A stretch of DNA of 64,000 bases from NCBI RefSeq assembly GCF_900156685.1, contig NZ_FTOJ01000010.1, positions 1 to 64,000 on the forward strand, in the 5' to 3' direction. Each line of letters starts with the position of its first letter. Position 1 is the first letter of the stretch. The notes under the pieces were generated by a model. It searched no databases and had not been told where the DNA came from. It saw only the letters and a program-made list of their open reading frames with translations. Positions 24,561 through 33,587 of this stretch are shown piece after piece. This DNA comes from Chryseobacterium piscicola. GTDB taxonomy: Bacteria; Bacteroidota; Bacteroidia; Flavobacteriales; Weeksellaceae. The translations under genes and the position numbers were made by a program.

Positions 24561-25679
24561 TTATAAAGTAGCCTCGCTGTGTGTGATGCCAAATTCTGTC
24601 TCAGAAATCATGTAATCAACTACTTTCTTTAGATCGCCCGTCTCTTGAAGTACTTTAAGTTGTCGGTCTGCACCTGTTCCGTTTTCAATAATAGTCCATG
24701 CATATTCTACCTCTTTTCGACAGCCTAAATCATCAACAACATCGTCAATAAATTCCAAAAGTTCTTTCAAAAGATCACGGTAAGGTACAGATTCCTCCTT
24801 TCCAAAATCAATTAAATGAGCATCTATTCCGTCTTTGGAAGCACGCCATTTATTTTCATTTAACAATAATCTTCTGTAGCTTCTGAAACTTAAATTTTGC
24901 TGATGTAGTTTATAGATTTTTGCTACCAAGCACTGCATGATTGCAGCAAGGCAAACGGTTTCATCTATTCTCATCGGCATATCGCAGATTCTGAACTCAA
25001 TAGTCGGGTAAAAAGGGTGCACACGTAGATCCCACCATATTTTTTTGGCGTTGTCAATCGTTCCGGTTTTCACTAGAAGATCTACATAGCTGTCAAACTC
25101 AGAAAGAGAATTGAAATAACTCGGAATACCAGTTCTTGGAAATTTCACAAAAATCTCCTGTCTGTAAGATTTAAATCCTGTATTTCTACCAATCCAAAAC
25201 GGGGAATTGGTTGATAAAGCATAGACGTGAGGTAGAAAATAGCGCATTACGTTCTGAATTCTCACCCCTTCCTCACGATTGGGAATCCCGATGTGAACGT
25301 GCAGTCCGAAGATGAGGTTTCCCCTAGCCACGTCGCCCATATCGTCTACGATTTTATTGTAACGTTCGCCGTTGGTAATGGTGTTGTGTTCCCAGTTGGA
25401 AAAAGGATGTGTTCCTCCTCCCGATACGCGAAGTCCTTGCTCATGTGCTGTAGCAATAAGATGTTTACGCAAACTTGTAAGTTCTTCTCTTGCTTGCTGT
25501 ATATTTTGGCAGATTCCTGTTTCCATCTCAATCATAGATTCGTGCATTTCGTGTTTTAAATTTTCGCTTAAAACTGCTTTACCTCCTTCAATGATTTTTG
25601 AAACGTGAGAAATAAGATCTCTGCTCTCTACGTCTATGATTTGGTATTCCTCTTCAATTCCTATAGTGAATGTGTGCAT
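24561..25679 (-). CDS. Carboxylate-amine ligase, glutamate-cysteine ligase family 2 (YbdK-like)
   Basis: A 372-residue enzyme of the GCS2 family. The N-terminal FTIGIEEEYQIID holds the metal-binding acidic residues. Further signatures are SGGGTHPFSNWEH, LIFGLHVHIGIPN and EFRICDMPMRIDET. Family members join a glutamate gamma-carboxyl to an amine with ATP; YbdK acts with weak glutamate-cysteine ligase activity, so the true amine is uncertain. It is the fourth gene of the cluster, 26 bp from its upstream neighbour. Confidence 0.88.
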   Translation of the reverse strand: MHTFTIGIEEEYQIIDVESRDLISHVSKIIEGGKAVLSENLKHEMHESMIEMETGICQNIQQAREELTSLRKHLIATAHEQGLRVSGGGTHPFSNWEHNTITNGERYNKIVDDMGDVARGNLIFGLHVHIGIPNREEGVRIQNVMRYFLPHVYALSTNSPFWIGRNTGFKSYRQEIFVKFPRTGIPSYFNSLSEFDSYVDLLVKTGTIDNAKKIWWDLRVHPFYPTIEFRICDMPMRIDETVCLAAIMQCLVAKIYKLHQQNLSFRSYRRLLLNENKWRASKDGIDAHLIDFGKEESVPYRDLLKELLEFIDDVVDDLGCRKEVEYAWTIIENGTGADRQLKVLQETGDLKKVVDYMISETEFGITHSEATL

Positions 25680-25705
25680 GCTTTGTGTTTTCGGGGATTA
25701 ATTAA

Positions 25706-26659
25706 TTATTTCGCAGAGTCCTTTACAAAAGTTCCCCAAGATATATTTGCTTTTCCGGGTACATATTCTTTGGCTTTTTCAATCGCAAATTTTGCAGCAT
25801 TTTCTACAATCCACTTAAAGTTTTCTTCTCCAACAGAGTTTTTGTCTGCGTCTGGTGCCGGATTACAGAAGTCAATAGCGTAAGGTATTCCGTCTCTTAC
25901 TGCAAATTCTACCGTATTGAAATCGTATCCCAAGGCTTCATTCATTTTGATGGTGTAGTCGTGAATGGTTTTTAGAAGCTTTTTCAGCTTAGCACCAGAT
26001 GTTTGATGTGTAGTTGCATATCTTAAATGATGTTCATTTCTTGGCTCGTAAGGCATGATGTGAACGTACTTTTTACCAAGACAGTAAACTCTGTAGTAAT
26101 CATCGAAAACAATTTCTTCTTGTACCATCATTACCAATTGCTCAGTTTCTGATAATTTTTCCCAAAGATCTTCTGGGCTTTCTACGCGGTAAACACTTTT
26201 CCAACCGCCGCCATCATGAGGTTTCATATACGCAGGAAATCCTACATAATTAAAAATATAATCCCAATCATGTGGAAATTTAAGATTTCTAAATGAAGTT
26301 TCTGAAGTATTGCTTGGTCTTTCGTGTGAAGGTAGTAAAACGGTCTTAGGAAGTGGAATGCCCAATTTTGACATGAGTGCATTATTGAAAAATTTTTCAT
26401 CTGCACTCCACCAGAAAGGGTTGTTCATGACATACGTTCCGTTCAAGGCTGCGTTTTTAAGATACGCTCTGTAAAAAGGAACATCCTGTGAAATTCTGTC
26501 GATTATGACAGCATATCCGTAATCAACGCCTTGTTCAAGTTTATCGATCATTACGGGTTCTGCAACGATTTCTCCTTTGCCTAATTCGTTTACCTTATCA
26601 ATGAATGCCCAAGGAAATGTATCTTCCATACCAAAAAGAATTCCTATTTTTTTTGCCAT
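25706..26659 (-). CDS. ATP-grasp amidoligase
   Basis: A 317-residue ATP-grasp protein. The N-terminal Rossmann-like part KKIGILFGMEDTFP is followed by the nucleotide-binding loop FPAYMKPHDGGGWKSVYRV and the metal-binding segment VEFAVRDGIPYAIDFCNPAP. The family joins a carboxylate and an amine or thiol through an acyl phosphate. The substrate is unknown. It lies between the esterase and the GCS2-type ligase on one transcript with short gaps. Confidence 0.85.
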   Translation of the reverse strand: MAKKIGILFGMEDTFPWAFIDKVNELGKGEIVAEPVMIDKLEQGVDYGYAVIIDRISQDVPFYRAYLKNAALNGTYVMNNPFWWSADEKFFNNALMSKLGIPLPKTVLLPSHERPSNTSETSFRNLKFPHDWDYIFNYVGFPAYMKPHDGGGWKSVYRVESPEDLWEKLSETEQLVMMVQEEIVFDDYYRVYCLGKKYVHIMPYEPRNEHHLRYATTHQTSGAKLKKLLKTIHDYTIKMNEALGYDFNTVEFAVRDGIPYAIDFCNPAPDADKNSVGEENFKWIVENAAKFAIEKAKEYVPGKANISWGTFVKDSAK

Positions 26660-26706
26660 AATAAAAGTTTTTTTATGTGTTTAATATTGTTTTAGATAAA
26701 TTGTTT

Positions 26707-27420
26707 TTAAGGAAAAAACCGTCCTATAAATGTTGGGAAAACCAATCGCCAAAGTGGCCAGTCATGGTTAATCCATTTTTGTTCGTCGTACCAAAAATTA
26801 ATACCTTTTGAACTTAATATTTCGGCCATTTCAATATTTTTGTCTTTACAAATATCTTCGTCTGACGTGCTAAGGACGATGTGCATGTGTTTGTATTTCC
26901 ATGCTTCATCAGAGCGTACAAACTCTCTAGGACAGTTGAAAAAAACAAGATCGCCATCATATCCATCCATAAAATTCCGGATACTAAAAGCTCCAGAAAG
27001 ACAGAAAAGATGCGAAACTAAATCTGGAAATCTGAAAGCGAAATTGGCTGCATGATAACCACCGAAACTTGCTCCGGCAACTGCAACACGATGTGTCTGA
27101 TGAATTTTTTGAATATAAGGCACAAATTCTTGCAAAAGAAACTGCACATACAATTCGTAATTTTTGATTCTTTGGTGTGGTGGTATATTTTTATCGTAAA
27201 AACTCCACCCGTCAATGGTTTGGATGTTATAAAGTTTTACTTTGCCTTGTTCTATAAACCAATTGATGCTTTCATTAAGATGAAAGTCGTGATTCTGAGT
27301 GTATTGCCCCTGCGAAGTAGGAAACATGATGATTGGGTGGCCGAAATGACCTGTAATTTCTACCTTAAGACTTGTTCCTAGGATATGTGAATAGTAATCT
27401 GTATGCGTAATTTGCGGCAT
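26707..27420 (-). CDS. Alpha/beta hydrolase, esterase D/enterochelin-esterase-like
   Basis: A 237-residue alpha/beta hydrolase. The nucleophile elbow GASFGG (Ser118) sits after the strand RVAVAGA, and LCLSGAFSIRNF and DWPLWR place the rest of the hydrolase core, with His in NHDW a likely base. The family hydrolyses esters or amides of small molecules, including siderophore and peptide esters. It is flanked on both sides by ATP-grasp genes, 30-50 bp away, so it probably trims or releases the product of the cluster. Confidence 0.85.
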   Translation of the reverse strand: MPQITHTDYYSHILGTSLKVEITGHFGHPIIMFPTSQGQYTQNHDFHLNESINWFIEQGKVKLYNIQTIDGWSFYDKNIPPHQRIKNYELYVQFLLQEFVPYIQKIHQTHRVAVAGASFGGYHAANFAFRFPDLVSHLFCLSGAFSIRNFMDGYDGDLVFFNCPREFVRSDEAWKYKHMHIVLSTSDEDICKDKNIEMAEILSSKGINFWYDEQKWINHDWPLWRLVFPTFIGRFFP

Positions 27421-27450
27421 AAGTTATAGTGTTTGAAATTTAAATAAAAT

Positions 27451-28662
27451 CTATGAAGTAGGTTTGTCTTTTGGAGGTATAATGTTCAACATTTCCTCGT
27501 GAATCTTTTCTGCCGTTTCATCTAATCTGGTTTGTACTATATCTGACTTTGCAGACTTGTAAACAATGCCAATATGATAATCGATTGGTAAAAATTTAAC
27601 CGTTTCTTCCGACTCAAAATATTTGTAATCTGGATGTTTCTCTTTAATCAAAGCGATGATGAGTCCTGCAAAATATCCGGTTGGTTTTGAAATTGAGTAA
27701 TCTAAACCTTTTAATAGTGCATCTTCAATTTTTGCCCATTCATGCCAGATATTAATTCCGCTTGAAGCTTCTACTAAATCTGGAATATGTGCTCCTCCTA
27801 CACGTGACGAGGTTTCAAGAAAATACAATTTTCCGTCTTCTTTTCCACGGATAAATTCAGTATGAGTTGCTCCGTTTTGAAGTCCGAAATTAGATAAAAC
27901 TTTCACATTAGCTTTTTCCAATGCCTTAAATTCTGCCGTAGATCTGCCTAAAGTACGGGTTCTGAAAACTCCGCCTTCATGCGAAACTTGCATAGGTGGT
28001 GCTAAGTATTTTGATGAGGAAGTAAAAATTGTTTTTTTATTAAAGGTAAGGCTGTCAACATGATATACGTCTCCTGGCTTGAAGCTTTCTAATAAAAAAA
28101 GATGTCTTTCATCGCCCAGTATTTCTAGAGCTTTCCAAAGTTCATCTTCAGATTTTATTTTTTTTATTCCACTTGCTGATGCTTCAGATCTTGGTTTTAA
28201 AACCCACGGAGCAGGAACTTTTTTGGTGAAATTTGCTACTTCGCTGTCATTAAAAATTGCAGTAAACTCGGGAACGTCTATTCCTGAATCTTTTGCCTTT
28301 TGTCTCATTGCCAATTTGTCTCGAAAGTAGCGATGCGTAGTTTGTCCCATCCCCGGAATTCTGAATGTTTCGCGTACCAAAGCTGCTTTTTCTACATCAT
28401 AATCATCCAATGCAATTACGGCATCTACTTTTCGGGTTTTCATAAGATGAGAAAATCCCTGTATTAAATGATCAAGATTCCAAACAGAAGGTTTTACTTC
28501 TTCCATGTAGAAAACTTCGTCTATCGCATGCCAAGGCCATTTTTTTTCCTTAAGATTTTCTGCAGTTATTAGGATGACTTTATTGCCCAGCTTGTGCATT
28601 TCATCCATGAAATCCGCCCCCTTATAATAGCAGGAAATACAGACAATAGTTTTCTTCTCCAT
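27451..28662 (-). CDS. ATP-grasp ligase, first gene of the amidoligase cluster
   Basis: A 403-residue ATP-grasp protein from ATG 28662; the longer frame to 28710 begins in DNA of different character. The N-terminal part (KTIVCISCYYKGADFMDEMH) is a Rossmann-like preATP-grasp domain. APWVLKPRSEASASGIKKI is the nucleotide-binding loop and FLETSSRVGGAHIPDLVE is the metal-binding segment, the same type as in carbamoyl-phosphate- and biotin-carboxylase-like ligases. It is cotranscribed with the esterase 30 bp downstream. The substrate is not known. Confidence 0.85.
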   Translation of the reverse strand: MEKKTIVCISCYYKGADFMDEMHKLGNKVILITAENLKEKKWPWHAIDEVFYMEEVKPSVWNLDHLIQGFSHLMKTRKVDAVIALDDYDVEKAALVRETFRIPGMGQTTHRYFRDKLAMRQKAKDSGIDVPEFTAIFNDSEVANFTKKVPAPWVLKPRSEASASGIKKIKSEDELWKALEILGDERHLFLLESFKPGDVYHVDSLTFNKKTIFTSSSKYLAPPMQVSHEGGVFRTRTLGRSTAEFKALEKANVKVLSNFGLQNGATHTEFIRGKEDGKLYFLETSSRVGGAHIPDLVEASSGINIWHEWAKIEDALLKGLDYSISKPTGYFAGLIIALIKEKHPDYKYFESEETVKFLPIDYHIGIVYKSAKSDIVQTRLDETAEKIHEEMLNIIPPKDKPTS

Positions 28663-28802
28663 ATAATGTTTTTTTAATTTTGATGAATTATGGAAAATAA
28701 AGCAATCCAATTACTGAAAATATGATATGAAAATGCAGTAATTGGTTTATTTTTATAAATTTCTAATCAAGTTTAGGGATAAATTTTCAAAAAAACTAAT
28801 TT

Positions 28803-30218
28803 TTAGTGATAATTTTCAATTAAATCAGCTAATAGTTGAACGCCATAGCCTGTTGCGGCCTTTTCTTTTGAATATCCTGTATTTCCAAATGCAACTCCAG
28901 CAATATCGAGATGTGCCCAATTTTGGTGTCCTTCTATGAATTCTTCTAAAAATTTTGCAGCAACAATACAGTCTCCGATGGGCTTCATTGAAATATTTTT
29001 TACGTCTGCAACATCAGATTTAAAATCATCTTTCCAAACATCCCAAAGGGGTAAATTCCAAAGTCGCTGGTTCGTTTCATCTCCGGTTTTTATTAGTAAA
29101 TCTTTTAATCTGCTATTATTAGAAAATAGTGCACCACAAGTATCGCCAAACATCCTTACACTGCTTCCTGTAAGAGTTGCAAGATCAATCATGACGTCTG
29201 TTTTGTAGTTTTTAGATAAATAAGAAAGCGCGTCTGCTAAAATCATTCTGCCTTCTGCATCTGTATTGAGAACTTCAATTGTTTTTCCGTTGTATGCTTT
29301 AATAACATCACTCGGTAAATAGGCGTTTTCTGAAACGGCATTGTCAGTAATCGGTAATATTGCAATAATGTTAACGGGAACTTGTTTTTCTGCAGAATAG
29401 ATTAGCGCTCCAATCACTGCTGTGGCGCCTCCCATGTCAGATTTCATATAATGCATATTGTCTGATGCTTTTATAGAAATTCCGCCTGTATCGAAGGTTA
29501 CACATTTTCCGACTAGACCAATTGTTTTAGCGTTTTTCACCTTGGTTTTGTATTCTAAAATAGTAAAAGCTGCATCTTGCTCACTTCCTTGGTTTACGGC
29601 TAAATAAGCACCCAATCCAAGCTCTTCACATTTTTTTCTGTTGAAAGACGTGTACTTAATATCATATTTTTTTGAAATATCTTTTAGAAACAAACTTAAA
29701 GTATTTGTTTTCTTATGATTTGCAGGTTTGTTTAGCCATTCCATGCAGGTGAATTGACCTTCACAAATGGCGTTTGTATTATCTTTTATTTGATTTAATT
29801 TTTTTTGGCTAAAATTTTCAAAATGAATCTCTGTTTGCTCATTCCAGAGAATATGAGATTTTTCTGAAGCATAAGCATAGGTTCCAAGGTAAAGTCCTTT
29901 GAAAAATTCTTCAAACTGCTTCTCATTCAAGTCTTCTGCAATTATTTGAGTAGGTACAGATTGTATTTTTTCTTTTTGAGTTTGAGAAAATTTTACCCCA
30001 ATTTGCTGAAATTCAAAATTGGCTGCATTTGCCTTTCCTAAGCCAATAAAAAAGCTAATATTGTCTTCGTTTGTTTGAATGTGTACTTCGTTTTTCTTTC
30101 CAGAAAACACGGATGCAATATTTCTGTTGAAATTTTTATTGCTTTCTTTCCACTTTTCTTCAGTGAACAATTGAAAAATTTGTACGTATTTTTTATTTTT
30201 TTTGTTGATTAATTTCAT
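28803..30218 (-). CDS. pepA: M17 leucyl aminopeptidase
   Basis: A 471-residue enzyme of peptidase family M17. The catalytic domain has GLVGKCVTFDTGGISIKAS (canonical GKGITFDSGG with a Cys and a Thr change), KSDMGGATAV and the signature NTDAEGRMILADAL that supplies two-metal ligands. It removes N-terminal amino acids from peptides. The enzyme is about 30 residues shorter than E. coli PepA in the N-terminal domain. It lies just upstream of the amidoligase cluster on the same strand, and could help recycle peptides released from it. Confidence 0.93.
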   Translation of the reverse strand: MKLINKKNKKYVQIFQLFTEEKWKESNKNFNRNIASVFSGKKNEVHIQTNEDNISFFIGLGKANAANFEFQQIGVKFSQTQKEKIQSVPTQIIAEDLNEKQFEEFFKGLYLGTYAYASEKSHILWNEQTEIHFENFSQKKLNQIKDNTNAICEGQFTCMEWLNKPANHKKTNTLSLFLKDISKKYDIKYTSFNRKKCEELGLGAYLAVNQGSEQDAAFTILEYKTKVKNAKTIGLVGKCVTFDTGGISIKASDNMHYMKSDMGGATAVIGALIYSAEKQVPVNIIAILPITDNAVSENAYLPSDVIKAYNGKTIEVLNTDAEGRMILADALSYLSKNYKTDVMIDLATLTGSSVRMFGDTCGALFSNNSRLKDLLIKTGDETNQRLWNLPLWDVWKDDFKSDVADVKNISMKPIGDCIVAAKFLEEFIEGHQNWAHLDIAGVAFGNTGYSKEKAATGYGVQLLADLIENYH

Positions 30219-30233
30219 TCTTTTTTTTATTTT

Positions 30234-31343
30234 TTAGTCTTGATGGGGCATTACTTCCACCGGATTTTCTGTGTTGTTGTAGAATAGCCATTCTATAGCT
30301 CTCGGGAATTCCTGAGACCAATAAAATTCTTTATGTTCACCATCAGGATTGATGTTTGTTTTAAATTCAAAATCAAAAAGGTTTTTCTTTTCCCATCGTT
30401 TTAGATATTGCTCAAAAACATTGATCCTGTTAACCATCTTAGAACCTTCTTTTTCTCCACCGTACAGATAAATTTTAGTTTTAAAAGGAACCCTGAAATT
30501 CATCATGGGGAAATTGTTATTGGGCTCAATCCAGAGGCTAGGAGAAAATATCAATAATTTAGAATAAACCTCTGGATACAAAAATCCGCTGTAAATGCTA
30601 ATTAATGCACCCAAAGAACTTCCACCAATGCCTGTGTTATCACGATTTTTTTTTGTTCTATAATTGGCGTCAATATATGGTTTTAAAGTATCTGTTATGA
30701 ATCTGATGTATTTTTTGCCTTCCGAGCCATTGGCAACACTGTCATTATCAAATATATATTCTTTGATGCGGTCTGCACTGCCATGTTCTATTGCTATTAC
30801 AATAACATCGCCTCTTCCGTATTCTGAGAGTACAGAAAGTTTTTTGTCAATTTCCCAATTTCCGTAAGCGCTTCCCTCATTGAAAAGATTTTGAGCGTCT
30901 TGTAGATAAAGAACAGGGTATTTTTTATCAGTAGAATAATAGTCGTGTGGTAATAAAGCCCAAACTTTCCTATGCCTGTCTAACTGAGGTATGTAAAATT
31001 CTTCTGATATAATCTCAGCTATTGGAAATAATTCTTTCTTGAAGGGTCCCCAGTTATAACGCCATTTGGCTACAATGTCTGCAGAATTTTGTTTGCTTTT
31101 TTCTATTCTGCGATTGGGCGTAATATTGGCATACTCATCTAATTCTACATTTTCCCATCCACCTTTAGTAAATTTGTATTCTATAATGTCTGGTAGAAGA
31201 TTGTCATGAATTTCTATGAGTGAGAGTTGTGGCTCTTTTTTCCAAAGCCTGAATTTTGGATCTTTAGGATTCCAGTTGTTGAAATTACCTGTAATGTAAA
31301 TCGGTCTGTCATCATTTTCCTGTGTCTTTAAATTAAATATCAT
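30234..31343 (-). CDS. Esterase with N-terminal starch-binding-like domain
   Basis: A 369-residue protein. Residues 1-100 resemble an E-set/CBM20-48 type glycan-binding domain (RPIYITGNFNNWNPKDPKF, then EYKFTKGGWENVELDEY). The second part is an esterase D-type alpha/beta hydrolase with the nucleophile elbow GIGGSSLGALIS. It has no signal peptide, so it works in the cytoplasm. It lies divergent from the glycogen genes, and the glycan-binding-like domain fits a role near glycogen, but the substrate is unknown. Confidence 0.8.
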   Translation of the reverse strand: MIFNLKTQENDDRPIYITGNFNNWNPKDPKFRLWKKEPQLSLIEIHDNLLPDIIEYKFTKGGWENVELDEYANITPNRRIEKSKQNSADIVAKWRYNWGPFKKELFPIAEIISEEFYIPQLDRHRKVWALLPHDYYSTDKKYPVLYLQDAQNLFNEGSAYGNWEIDKKLSVLSEYGRGDVIVIAIEHGSADRIKEYIFDNDSVANGSEGKKYIRFITDTLKPYIDANYRTKKNRDNTGIGGSSLGALISIYSGFLYPEVYSKLLIFSPSLWIEPNNNFPMMNFRVPFKTKIYLYGGEKEGSKMVNRINVFEQYLKRWEKKNLFDFEFKTNINPDGEHKEFYWSQEFPRAIEWLFYNNTENPVEVMPHQD

Positions 31344-31637
31344 GTAGGTTCTGAAATATTTTTGTTTGTTTAAATTTATAAAAACTTTTTTTAAACTAAA
31401 TAATGTTCTGCGTTATTTCAATATTAAAAATTTAAATTTTTACTTTTAAAGTTCAAACAAAATTGAATTCTGTTTAAATTAAAAATAAAATGAAATCAAT
31501 ATTAAATTTTGCCACAACTGTCTTTTGCATAGTAAAATTTTATATATTTACCTACAACCTCGCAAATTGCTGGTAAACGGAACTCTTTACCAAGAGATTT
31601 TTTTTGAAACTCTTACAAAAGAGATAAAACATAAACG
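31344..31637. other. Divergent control region, esterase / glycogen operon
   Basis: AT-rich, 294 bp, with no gene. TATATTTAC near 31541 resembles a -7 element for the glgB transcript, with TTTTGC about 15 bp upstream, a shorter spacing than usual. Poly-A and poly-T tracts are frequent. I see no operator-type repeat. Confidence 0.35.
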
Positions 31638-33584
31638 ATGAATTCTGTACAAAACTATTCACTATTCTCAGAGCATGATATTTACCTATTTAAAGAAGGT
31701 AAACACTACCGCCTGTATGATAAATTTGGTGCTCACTCTTTAGAAAAAGACGGAGTAAAAGGTGTGTATTTTTCTGTTTGGGCTCCTTTCGCAAAAAAAG
31801 TTTCAGTAATTGGTAATTTTAATAAGTGGAAACCCAATGTTTTGCCATTGTCACCAAGATGGGATAAATCAGGTATTTGGGAAGGCTTTATTCCCGGTCT
31901 GTCATGGGGAACTTTGTATAAATATGCCATAGAAACTAAAGCAGGTGAGATTTTGGAGAAAAGTGATCCTTATGCTCTAAGCTGGGAGCAGAATCTACAG
32001 GCAGCTTCGTTGATATCTACTACATTTTATGAGTGGGATGATGAAGAGTGGATGCAAAAGCGCAGCAAAAACAACAGCCTAAATGCACCAATCTCTGTCT
32101 ATGAAATGCACCTAGGATCTTGGCTTCGTTATGGAGAAAATCCTAAACAGTTTTTAAATTATCGGGATGTTGCCAAGAAGCTCGTGCCATATATTTTAGA
32201 AATGGGTTTTACTCACGTAGAATTTATGCCCGTAATGGAATACCCTTACGATCCAAGCTGGGGTTATCAGATTACTGGTTTTTTTGCGGCTACCTCACGT
32301 TTTGGTTCGCCACAGGATCTTATGTTTTTGATTAATGAGCTTCACAGAAATGATATAGGTGTAATTCTAGATTGGGTTCCGTCTCATTTTCCAGGAGATG
32401 CCAATGGTTTGCATAAATTTGACGGGTCTTATTTGTATGAACATGAAGATCCTAGGAAAGGATTTCACCCAGATTGGAAATCTTATATTTTCAACTATGG
32501 CAGAAATGAAGTGAAATCTTTTTTGATTTCTAATGCTATGTTTTGGCTGGATCGCTACCATGTAGATGGATTGCGTGTAGATGCTGTAACTTCAATGCTG
32601 CATCTTGATTACTCTAGAAATGAGGGCGAATGGGAACCTAATATTTTAGGTGGAAATGTTAATCTAGAGGCTAAAATTTTTCTTCAGGAATTTAATACCG
32701 CTGTTTATAAAGAATTCGGAGAATCTATCATGACTATTGCCGAAGAGAGCTCAGATTTCCCAATGCTCACAAAACCTGTACATGATGGTGGAGTAGGTTT
32801 TGGAATGAAGTGGATGATGGGCTGGATGCACGATACACTGAAATACTTTAAAGAAGATCCTATCAACAGGAAACATTTCCATCACAAACTTACTTTTGCA
32901 TCGATGTATATGTTTAATGAAAATTACATGATGCCTTTGTCCCATGATGAAGTCGTTCACGGAAAATCTAGTTTGATCTATAAAATGGTAGGGGATGAAT
33001 GGCAAAAATTTGCAAATCTCAGAGCTTTGTATGTTTATATGTTTACACACCCCGGAGCTAAACTTCTCTTTATGGGCGATGAATTTGGGCAGACAAGTGA
33101 GTGGAATTTTAAGCAAAGTTTAGATTGGCATCTTCTAGAATATCCTATTCATAAAGGTTTGCAGACTTTGGTGAAAGACTTAAACCACTTATACAAAAAT
33201 GAAACTGGTTTTTACGAAAATCAATTTAATCCCAACGGTTTTGAATGGGTTGAAGCAGATGATAAAGATAATTCAGTCTTTATTTATTCTAGAAAAGGAA
33301 AAAAGCAAGATGATGTTTTAATGGTTATTCTCAATCTTACTCCCAGAGTAATAGATTATAAAGTGGGTGTTGATAAAAGTACAAAATGGGAAGTGATTTT
33401 TAATTCTGATGATGAAAAATATGGCGGAAGCAATGTACAAGCCAATATCTTCAATGAAGTTGATGAGGTTTGGAAAGATAAAAACAAAACAATAAGTATC
33501 AATCTTCCTGCTTTATCTGGTGTGGTTTTAAGACAATCCAAAGTAATTTCTACAAAAAAATTAAAACTAAAGATTAAAAAATAA
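31638..33584 (+). CDS. glgB: 1,4-alpha-glucan branching enzyme
   Basis: A 648-residue GH13 enzyme. An N-terminal CBM48-like domain (SVWAPFAKKVSVIGNFNKW) precedes the TIM barrel with the conserved regions EFMPVMEYPYDPSWGYQ, VILDWVPSHFP, GLRVDAVTSMLHLDYSR (nucleophile Asp near residue 313) and MTIAEESSDFP (acid/base Glu near 369). It makes alpha-1,6 branches in glycogen. It is the first gene of glgB-glgA-glgC, ending 3 bp before glgA. Confidence 0.96.
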   Translation: MNSVQNYSLFSEHDIYLFKEGKHYRLYDKFGAHSLEKDGVKGVYFSVWAPFAKKVSVIGNFNKWKPNVLPLSPRWDKSGIWEGFIPGLSWGTLYKYAIETKAGEILEKSDPYALSWEQNLQAASLISTTFYEWDDEEWMQKRSKNNSLNAPISVYEMHLGSWLRYGENPKQFLNYRDVAKKLVPYILEMGFTHVEFMPVMEYPYDPSWGYQITGFFAATSRFGSPQDLMFLINELHRNDIGVILDWVPSHFPGDANGLHKFDGSYLYEHEDPRKGFHPDWKSYIFNYGRNEVKSFLISNAMFWLDRYHVDGLRVDAVTSMLHLDYSRNEGEWEPNILGGNVNLEAKIFLQEFNTAVYKEFGESIMTIAEESSDFPMLTKPVHDGGVGFGMKWMMGWMHDTLKYFKEDPINRKHFHHKLTFASMYMFNENYMMPLSHDEVVHGKSSLIYKMVGDEWQKFANLRALYVYMFTHPGAKLLFMGDEFGQTSEWNFKQSLDWHLLEYPIHKGLQTLVKDLNHLYKNETGFYENQFNPNGFEWVEADDKDNSVFIYSRKGKKQDDVLMVILNLTPRVIDYKVGVDKSTKWEVIFNSDDEKYGGSNVQANIFNEVDEVWKDKNKTISINLPALSGVVLRQSKVISTKKLKLKIKK

Positions 33585-33587
33585 TAA

